Positions 7,593-13,470 of a stretch of 13,470 nucleotides of DNA are shown here, piece after piece. This DNA is from Temnopleurus reevesii (taxonomy: Eukaryota > Echinodermata > Echinoidea > Temnopleuroida > Temnopleuridae). Every line of letters begins with the position of its first letter. Position 1 is the first letter of the stretch. The stretch is taken from the NCBI GenBank assembly GCA_036244855.1, contig BQKZ01008732.1, forward strand, positions 1 to 13,470. The letters run 5' to 3'. A program made the position numbers and the translations under genes. The notes under the pieces were generated by a model, which did not search any database, had not been told where the DNA came from, and worked only from the letters and a program-made list of their open reading frames with translations.

Positions 7593-7753
7593 GGGGTGTT
7601 GTTCAAAAGTTGCAAATGATCGCAAATTGCAGTTGATCGGAACCCGTTGTTTCATGCGCGTCTTGTTAAATGTGTATACCGTGCGCGAATGAAAATGCGC
7701 GTTACAATTTGCAAAGGAGCAGTTGATTTGCAGTTGATTTTGAGCAACACCCC
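7593..7753. mobile_element. miniature element with GGGGTGTTGYTCAAAA terminal inverted repeats
   Basis: GGGGTGTTGTTCAAAA (7593-7608) is the inverse of TTTTGAGCAACACCCC (7738-7753) with one mismatch. Inside, GCAAAT and CAACTGCAA motifs recur in both orientations, extending the potential hairpin. A diverged copy lies on the opposite strand at 9936-10117. No target duplication is obvious and no protein is encoded, so the superfamily is left open. Confidence 0.75.
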
Positions 7754-7880
7754 ATAAGTCATTCAGAACAATAATAAAACAAAAGCTGGTTAATCCTTTC
7801 AGGTCGATCGCACACATTTTGTGTTGTGGTTCAATAACTGTTGATGTACATGACTGCAAGACCTGCTTTTTCAAAAGTCC

Positions 7881-8622
7881 TCTTTGATATATAAATATAT
7901 CCAAAGACCTTTCCAAGTTCAACAATGCCAGATGGGACAAAGTATTCCACTGAAGGATGCAGACAGTCATCCATCAGAAGTTGGTTAACGAGAAGAAACA
8001 AAACATCTCTGTAGGTGGTGCTACACTAGCTCAAGTTTTTCCACACTTGAGGTTCTAGCAGGATCAAAGCTCATTCAGAAACGACATTCAACCAAACAAG
8101 TAATACTTCCTTGGACTAGTGGACCTGCTATTTTGTAAGTTTCATTTGATAAAACTATAATATCCCAAAAACCTTTCCTAGTTTAATAAAGCATCCAAGA
8201 TGGGACAGAATTCCACTGGTGGCAGCATTTGAGCTGACAAAATGTAAATGTGGCATGAGGTATACAGACAGTCTCCCATCAGATGTTGGTTGATCAGAAG
8301 ACACAAATTTCTATGGGTGGTGCTACACTAGCTCAATTTCGGCTAGTCTTATGATTCTAGCCTGATCACACATCTTCTTTGATGAAACCATATCCCAAGA
8401 CCTTTGCGAGTTAAACCATCTTGGATGGGACAGAATTCCACTGGTGGCGGCATTTGCGTTAACAAACTGGAAATGTGGCACGAAGTATACAGACAGTCGT
8501 CCATCAGAAGTTGGTTCATAAGAAGACACAAAAATATCTATGGATGGTGCTACACTAGCTCAAATTTACCCAAACTTGATGTTCTAGCATTATCAAAGCT
8601 CAAGTTTTGGCTAGTCTGATCA
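7881..8622. repeat. threefold direct repeat, units of about 190-250 bp
   Basis: Unit A is about 7881-8072, unit B 8141-8370 and unit C 8374-8622. Shared blocks in order are CTTTGATRA, a TATCCCAAGACCTTT-like block (TATCCAAAGACCTTT and TATCCCAAAAACCTTT in the first two), GATGGGACAGAATTCCACTG (slightly altered in the first), ACAGACAGTCNTCCATCAGA, TTGGTTNATNAGAAGA and GTGGTGCTACACTAGCTCAA. GATGGGACA starts at 7931, 8199 and 8424, so spacing is 268 then 225 bp. Sixty-eight extra bases (8073-8140) separate A from B. Minus-strand frames through each unit give related peptides, but the frames are interrupted and I recognise no protein. Confidence 0.85.
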
Positions 8623-8739
8623 AACCGCTTCATAATTAAAATGCAGAATTCTATGGATGTAGTGATGTACTCTATACTAGTATAATTCATCCAGGCTGAA
8701 AGGAGGGGTAAGGTACAGGTAGGAGGACAAAAGCCACCA

Positions 8740-8766
8740 CCCCCCCCCCCCCAAAAAAAAAAAAAA
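8740..8766. repeat. C13A14 composite homopolymer
   Basis: Thirteen C are followed directly by fourteen A, the longest of the C-then-A tracts in the window. Confidence 0.9.
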
Positions 8767-8929
8767 CAGGGGCGAGAACATTTCTAGAGACTTCTTTTCA
8801 TCCTATTGCTTGTTGCTGTCAGCTGCATAGGGGTTTCTTGATGACTACATAGAATTATAATCTCAGGATTGTTTTGATTAGGGTTGCATTGTCATTAAGC
8901 TGTTTGTAAAAATACACACGACTGTACAA

Positions 8930-9014
8930 ATGACTGGTGACCATTTCTTGCACCCATACATGCTAACTGCTAGTGCTGAATCACACATACATGTAAGAAA
9001 GGGTCACCAGTCAT
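8930..9014. repeat. long hairpin with 23-bp arms
   Basis: Left arm 8930-8952 starts ATGACTGGTGACC. Right arm 8992-9014 is its inverse at 21 of 23 positions, with single mismatches at arm positions 14 and 21. The 39-nt loop holds no long ORF. Pairing does not continue outside the arms. It may be a miniature element or the remnant of one. The arm length and near-perfect pairing also suit a small-RNA precursor, but the missing lower stem argues against a canonical one. Confidence 0.75.
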
Positions 9015-9132
9015 CCGTAGAGGCATACGTAAATGTCTGAACAGCTTTTAAATAAAACACAATCTAATTTGACGCATAAGAATTATTGTGATATTTAAAA
9101 ATGGGATAGTGGCGACGTCCTGCTTGCTAACC

Positions 9133-9180
9133 CATGCTAAGCTGTAGCCTCATACCTTGGAATTTCCTGATCTTAGCATG
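9133..9180. repeat. 9-bp perfect inverted repeat
   Basis: CATGCTAAG (9133-9141) and CTTAGCATG (9172-9180) are exact inverses separated by 30 bases. The element is short enough that chance or a decayed insertion are both possible. Confidence 0.5.
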
Positions 9181-9221
9181 CTCACAGCATGTTACATTAG
9201 GATAGAGGAATAGCAAATAGA

Positions 9222-9830
9222 GGTCTACAGTATGGGGGCCATTTAGAAGTAAAGCCGTTGTGAACGACGGGCTTTATTATTGGAAAGTATACACAGGGAG
9301 GGATGACACCCATTCTGATAATACGACAGCTTTTATGCAACTGATATCCAACAGAAATTACGAATGCTAATTTAGATTTTTTTTTTGAAGTGCCCCCCCC
9401 CCTCCCCCTAAAAATATACAGAGCGAAAGGAGGTCTAAAGTATGGGGGCCATTTAAAAGTGAAACCATTGTGAACGAAGGGCTTGATCATTGGAAAGTAC
9501 ATGTATTCACAGGGTGGGATGACACTATTCTAATAACATGACAGATTTTACGCAACTGATATCAAACAGGAATCAGGAATGCTAATTTAGATTTCTTTTT
9601 ACAAGTAACCCACTCCCCCTAAAAATATACATAGCGAAATGAGGTCTTCATTATGGGGGCCATTGACAAGTGAAACCATTGTGAATGAATATTATTGGAT
9701 AGTATACAGAGGGTGGGATGGCACCCACTTTAATAACATGACAGCTTTTATGCAACTGATATCAAACAGAAATGAGGAATGCTAATTTGGATATTTATCA
9801 AAATTAAACCACATCCCCCCCAAAAAAGAA
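9222..9830. repeat. three tandem units of about 210 bp
   Basis: Units start at 9222, 9432 and 9643 with a GGTCTAMAGTATGGGGGCCA-like opening (GGTCTTCATTATGGGGGCCA in the third) and continue through a CCATTGTGAACGA-like block, GGGATGRCAC, a CAACTGATATC block, GAATGCTAATTTRGAT and a C-rich run before AAAAATATAC. The first two spacings are 210 and 211 bp; the third unit is about 188 bp and decays in its last part. A minus-strand frame of 101 codons (9197-9502) covers unit 1 and the start of unit 2. Because 210 is a multiple of three it reads the motif HNGFTFKWPPY twice, but the extra base in unit 2 breaks it. Confidence 0.9.
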
Positions 9831-9935
9831 TAAAACACATATTTATCCCACTATTTGAATGAAGTCTATGAATTGCAAATCAAGCCAGATTGACAAGCCT
9901 TCATGAGTTATTCTTTTCACATAATAAAACTCTGT

Positions 9936-10117
9936 GGGTGTTGCTAGAAAGTTCAATTACTTGCAAATCCACTGCAAATTGCAACATGAAACATTTTCAT
10001 TCCTGCACAGCCTGTAGGTATTTCTAAGGAAAGTTGCATTTATAAACAATGATTTTGATTGGCACGTTCTGATCAACTGCAAATTACGACCAATAGCCAA
10101 TTTCCAGCAAAATCCCC
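9936..10117. mobile_element. diverged opposite-strand copy of the 7593-7753 element
   Basis: Read on the plus strand it follows the reverse complement of 7593-7753 in order: GGGTGTTGCT, a GCAAATCMACTG block, CAAATTGYAAC, ATTTTCATTC, then GATCAACTGCAA, ending in CCCC at 10114-10117. The right terminal repeat has decayed (AGCAAAATCCCC). The order of shared blocks is better evidence than any single match. Confidence 0.65.
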
Positions 10118-10513
10118 TTTATTTTTTAAAAAGATACATACAGGGGTGTATTCAATGACCCCAAAATCATTATGCATTTCAAGCCATGAATTAATCCATG
10201 AAGTTATTGATCAATCTCAATTTTCCATTGATTGTAAGGGGTCAAATTTCACTACACATCACTCTGATATTTTAAGAGATTTCCATAGTACTGCATTCAA
10301 TAATAAAATCATTTCAACATTTTGTTTCATACATGTACATGTAGGTGTGTACAGGTATTTACTTTTATTAACAGTCATGCTAAACATACTTCTATTTGTT
10401 CAAAGATCACCAATCAATCATGATATGATGTTGAACTTTGAATGGTGCTTTGCTATTCAGAGATACCGGCATACTGAGATGATGTACATGTAGCAGTGAT
10501 TAGAAAGAGAATG
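10118..10513. other. unannotated sequence
   Basis: A 144-codon plus frame (10059-10493) starts inside the preceding element and runs through here. It has a hydrophobic stretch near its C-terminal third but no known motif, and its start lies in repeat DNA, so I do not call it a gene. TACATGTA occurs at 10330-10337, 10336-10343 and 10485-10492. Confidence 0.45.
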
Positions 10514-10763
10514 ACAATGGGTGACTTCAAGTGCGGTGTTGAACGCTGGTGTCGGTGTTGCAGCAAAACGAACACCAGCCTTAACACCAAACTTGAAGTC
10601 TGTCGGTGTTTGGGGTAGACCTCGCAAGATTCTGATGTATTTCCAGTCGTTTCTGTATCACTTCTGTAAACTGACCAACGGTGTTGGAGCTCGGTTTACA
10701 GACCGTTTTGCTCTCTCAACACCAACACCAACACCGAACACCATACTTGAAGTCACCCAGTGT
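10514..10763. mobile_element. miniature element with TGGGTGACTTCAAGT terminal inverted repeats (about 250 bp)
   Basis: The left end ACAATGGGTGACTTCAAGT and the inverted right end ACACTGGGTGACTTCAAGT differ at one base. Pairing continues with gaps through GGTGTTGAACG and GGTGTTG repeats for about 45 bases. Inside are a further copy of ACTTGAAGTC and an inner inverted pair, CTGTAAAC (10663-10670) and GTTTACAG (10693-10700). A 92-codon frame (10521-10799) simply reads the repeats. No target duplication is clear. Confidence 0.75.
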
Positions 10764-10778
10764 ACTTGGTGTACATAT

Positions 10779-10899
10779 GCCAGGCTAAAGCCAGGGTAAT
10801 AATAATGCAAAGCACCTTGAGTACTCCGCAGAGTTGATACGTGCGCTATATAAATTGCATCTATTATTATTATGATTATTATTATTATTATTATCATTT
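10779..10899 (+). mobile_element. SINE 3' part, plus sense, L2-type tail
   Basis: It reads GGCTAAAGCCAGGGTAATAA, then GCAAAGCACCTTGAGTACTC, then GCGCTATATAAATTGCAT and a run of ATT triplets. This is the reverse complement of the copies at 11427 and 13308. An AAGCGC/GCGCTATATAAAT end with a simple triplet tail is the known 3' signature of L2-clade LINEs and the SINEs they mobilise. The tRNA-like head is absent, and the copy starts abruptly just after the preceding miniature element. Confidence 0.75.
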
Positions 10900-10925
10900 A
10901 AAGAAGGAAGGTGAGATACACACAG

Positions 10926-11178
10926 AAATAATAATAATAATGATAACATTTATATGGTGCTTTATACTGGTGTTTCTAAGCGCCTTGCTATTGGTAAACT
11001 AAATCCATAACAATTTTAATAAATTAAATTAAATCAAATTAAAAAAGAAAGAAGAAAAAAAGAAATCAAATTAAGGGAAAAGATGTGCGCCTCCATATAA
11101 AGGGAAGATCAACCCACAGCTGAGTGAGGTAAACTAGGCATTGAAGAGGTGAGTTTTGAGTAAAGTCTTGAATTGATC
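10926..11178 (-). mobile_element. second L2-tailed retroposon, minus sense
   Basis: On the minus strand it ends GGCGCTTAGAAACACCAGTA, then TAAAGCACCATATAAATGTT and an ATT run. GCGCTT and AAAGC can pair as the terminal stem-loop. The interior differs from the SINE at 10779, so this is another family. An A-rich expansion occupies about 11030-11085. Its tail faces the tail of the preceding SINE, with about 26 bases between the two triplet runs. The right boundary is approximate. Confidence 0.6.
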
Positions 11179-11426
11179 AATATATAGCAGTCATACATGT
11201 AGCACGGCTAGCTTTTGTATTCAGAAAACTTCAACGACCTGCAAGAACCATGGTTTTATTTAGCCCAGTCTTTCAATTATTATTGACAAAATTCTAGCTC
11301 TGAAATAATATATTTTGTTTAAAGAAATATTCAGGGTATATCCTTTTTTCATAATGGGCCTTTAGAAATTGTATTTCTTTGGAATTCGACATAAAATTAG
11401 TTCTTTCCATGAATATTTGCCAACTC

Positions 11427-11793
11427 ATGCAATTCATGGAGCGCACAAACATGTATCCACTCTGCAGAGTGCTCAAGGCACTCTTTCCATTATTACACAG
11501 GCTTTAACCANTAGACCACATGATGATTGGACGAATAGGCAATTGGAAAAAATGAAGATGGACCATGTGGTTATTGGACGAAATGGCTATTGGACGAATG
11601 GGATATTGGACAAATTGGTTACTGGACAAAGCGGCAATTGGACGAAATGTTTATTGGACGAAATGTTTATAGACAAAGTAATGTTGGACGAAGCTCGTTT
11701 GGACAAAACGGTCACTGGCCGAGATGGCATTAGACGAGATGGCAATTTACCAATGGAAAGGCGAGAGTCAGAACCACTACACCACAACGCTTC
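11427..11793 (-). mobile_element. tRNA-derived SINE, minus sense, interrupted by a minisatellite
   Basis: The left part (11427-11510) aligns with the 13308 copy, including the perfect palindrome ACTCTGCAGAGT at 11459-11470. The right part (about 11753-11793), on the minus strand, reads as a tRNA-like head. TGGTGTAGTGG (11774-11784) is an exact fit to the RNA polymerase III A-box consensus. The B-box expected some 30-40 bases further is missing, because the middle is taken up by 16-bp repeats. An undetermined base (N) lies at 11511, exactly at the junction. The 154-codon frame 11369-11833 crosses all of this and is not a gene. Confidence 0.75.
11526..11749. repeat. 16-bp minisatellite, about 14 units (ATTGGACGAAATGGCT-like)
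   Basis: Consecutive units read ATTGGACGAAATGGCT, ATTGGACGAATGGGAT, ATTGGACAAATTGGTT, ACTGGACAAAGCGGCA and ATTGGACGAAATGTTT (the last one twice). Outer units are more diverged. Because 16 is not a multiple of three, the array is read in shifting frames, which argues against a protein repeat. Confidence 0.9.
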
Positions 11794-11794
11794 C

Positions 11795-12316
11795 AAAAAA
11801 TGCCCTAAAGAACAAAAGTGCAATCCACTGTAAGCAGGCTAAATAGAAAATGCTTTTACAGGTACAAAACCACAATTTATGTACATGTACATGTACAATC
11901 ACACACTACAGCAGTAACTGTCCCATAAAAACCTTCTACACATCAATCATGGACAATATCAAATATCTCTTTCAATTCAGAGAATAACATCATAGATCTG
12001 TGACTTTGAGGCATAAAATGATTTGAAGCTAGTTTTTTCAAAAATGTCCCAGGCCTTTATCCCTTCTACTCAAAGTGCTTGTCTTCTATAACCATTTGTA
12101 GAGCTTTGTCAAAAATGTCCTAAAAGACAAAATCGCAATCCACTGTAAGCAAGTCAAATAGAAAAATCTTGTACAAAACCACAAATGTACAATCACACAC
12201 TACAGCAGTAACTGTCCCATAAAGAGCTTCTACAAATCAATCACGCACAATATCAAATATCTCTTTCAATTCAGAGAATAATATCACAGATCTGTGACTT
12301 TGAGGCATAAAATGAT
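11795..12316. repeat. direct duplication of about 210-228 bp
   Basis: Copy 1 is 11795-12022 and copy 2 is 12110-12316. Shared blocks include GCAATCCACTGTAAGCA, ATCACACACTACAGCAGTAA, TATCAAATATCTCTTTCAAT and GATCTGTGACTTTGAGGCAT. Copy 1 carries an extra TACATG expansion (11882-11895) where copy 2 has a single ATGTAC. The offset shrinks from 315 to 294 bases through such indels. The 87-base spacer contains a further CAAAAATGTCC fragment (about 12041-12051). Copy 1 starts within a few bases of the SINE head. Confidence 0.92.
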
Positions 12317-13307
12317 GACCTCAATGACTTGTCATGGCATATTTTTGAACCACAAAGTCTCTTTCATACTTGAAGTAGTACTTTAGAAACACCCACACAA
12401 AAACCGAGATTTCATTTGTTGATGTCTCGCCCACGGAAGGGTAGAGTCATTATGTCAACTGAAAATACTCATTTTTGTTACGCTGTATGTATATGTAGGG
12501 ACTTTGCAGATCTACAGATACATGATCAGAAATGCAGTTAACCCATTCAGGACAGGAACTGATACAAAACACAATCACTATTCCTTTCCTATTAATTGGC
12601 ATCACTAAAATTGTAAATTCTCTTTTTAGAATTTTCCAAGTATATTGAATCTTCTTGATCAAAATGTGTGTTAAAAAGTTACAAGTTGCCAATTTGTGTG
12701 GAAAATAGTGATCTTTAAATGATTGCCAATTTAAGGATTTTTGACCATATTGGTGATTATTTTCATTAAAAAACATGTCTGCGTCCAGCGACAAATGGTG
12801 ACAGTTTTAGTGTATAATTCTTTTCTCTCTTTCTGTTTTTGCATCTTACATTTTGTATATTCACAGTGAGAATGGTGAAATTATAATTGTTCCATTCCTA
12901 TTTTAACAGTGCAACAACTCTGATGGAGTACTTGGGAATGTCAAACACTGAATCATATTTCGAAAGCAATGTATTGACCACTGATCTTATGGAATTTATT
13001 CCTAATGAGTCACGATTTGTATGTACTTGCCAAATGTACTACAAAGTTACATGTAATAGTACTTAATCAAAACTCAATAGAATACATTTTCAAATAACCT
13101 CTCCCTATCCAAATGCAAAAAGTGTTTGGTTGCCGCAGAATTCCATTTTGGAACAACAGTTGATCAGTTGGAAAAAAGTTTTCTTTTTATTTAGGCTCTT
13201 TGTCTTTTATTCAAGAACATTATTTCATGATCAAAAAGGGAGTGAAAAGCAATAGAACATCTAAAAATTATGTCTTTTCAAGTTGCATTTCACATGTTTT
13301 TATATGA
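12317..13307. other. unannotated sequence
   Basis: No tandem or inverted repeat of note is seen. A 114-codon minus frame (12450-12794) begins with ATG but shows no recognisable domain and has AT-rich codon content like its surroundings. One TACATGTA octamer lies at 13048-13055. Confidence 0.5.
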
Positions 13308-13470
13308 TTTTAATAATAATAATATATGCAATTTATATAGCGCACGTATCCACTCTCATTGCTGAGTGCTCAAGGCGCTTTGCATTTATTACCCTGGCTT
13401 TAGCCCGGCAGCCACCAGCGCACATGACATTTCAAGGAATAAAGATTCCTGCCAGGTACCCATTCACCGC
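13308..13470 (-). mobile_element. tRNA-derived SINE, minus sense, cut by the window end
   Basis: From the left it has an AAT triplet tail, GCAATTTATATAGCGCACGT, a GAGTGCTCAAGGCGCTTTGC block, TTACCCTGGCTTTAGCC and GCCAGGTACCCATTCACC. It is the best preserved copy of this family here. Its tRNA-like head would lie beyond 13470. The same family appears at 3415, 10779 and 11427. Confidence 0.8.

Noticed and set aside
7440..7970. 176-codon open frame on the minus strand, the longest in the window
   Set aside because: It crosses the whole inverted-repeat element at 7593-7753 and part of a threefold repeat unit, and shows no domain. Chance through repeats is more likely.
10059..10493. 144-codon plus frame with a hydrophobic segment
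   Set aside because: It starts inside a decayed mobile element, has no recognisable motif and no supporting context.
11774..11793. Possible tRNA gene on the minus strand
   Set aside because: Only an A-box-like head is present. There is no B-box, acceptor stem or cloverleaf, so it is a SINE head.
11369..11833. 154-codon plus frame with repeated W-T-x and L-D-x motifs
   Set aside because: The apparent repeats come from a 16-bp minisatellite read in shifting frames inside a SINE, and an N falls within the frame.
12450..12794. 114-codon minus frame
   Set aside because: Composition matches the AT-rich surroundings, there is no known motif, and no splice or promoter signal that I can defend.

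Overview
The window looks like non-coding DNA from a marine invertebrate, most likely an echinoderm such as a sea urchin. The grounds are a low G+C content (about one third by eye), dense short interspersed elements with L2-type tails ending in ATT/AAT triplet runs, pogo-like miniature elements with CAGTCAAACCT ends, and a great excess of the octamer TACATGTA. The species assignment rests on pattern recognition, not on a search. I found no rRNA or genuine tRNA gene, no CRISPR array and no bacterial operon structure. No open frame could be tied to a known protein family. Two short Cys/His-rich frames, 802-1011 on the minus strand and 5650-5877 on the plus strand, are the only coding candidates, and both are weak.

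Layout, left half. 1-540 is unique AT-rich DNA. A minus-strand retroposon tail (about 545-620) lies downstream of the minus-strand Cys/His frame at 802-1011. A pogo-like miniature element sits at 1645-1811. At 2075-2613 an inverted pair of short dispersed repeats brackets a plus-strand retroposon 3' end with a stem-loop and a GAATTT tail. At 2965-3622 four elements lie back to back: a palindromic miniature element, a second hairpin, a second pogo-like element and a minus-strand SINE. A (CT)17 tract follows at 3711-3744, then a diverged direct repeat at 4334-4478 and mostly featureless DNA to about 5.9 kb.

Layout, right half. 6009-6986 is the most organised object: hairpin, 14-bp subterminal inverted repeat, five tandem units of about 156 bp, a CGG-rich stretch, and a terminal hairpin carrying the inverted copy of the 14-mer. 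This plan resembles non-autonomous Helitron/Helentron-type elements. Four of the five units carry an intact palindromic RFX-type X-box. Next come a terminal-inverted-repeat element at 7593-7753 with a diverged opposite-strand copy at 9936-10117, a threefold repeat of about 225-270 bp (7881-8622), a long hairpin (8930-9014), and a threefold repeat of about 210 bp (9222-9830). A miniature element with TGGGTGACTTCAAGT ends follows (10514-10763), then two retroposons arranged tail to tail (10779-11178). A SINE at 11427-11793 has its middle occupied by a 16-bp minisatellite. The window ends with a 220-bp direct duplication (11795-12316), quiet sequence, and another SINE cut by the window edge (13308-13470).

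There is no gene network to describe. The window is best read as an intergenic or intronic repeat landscape. Most long open frames in it run through repeats, and I treat them as chance.
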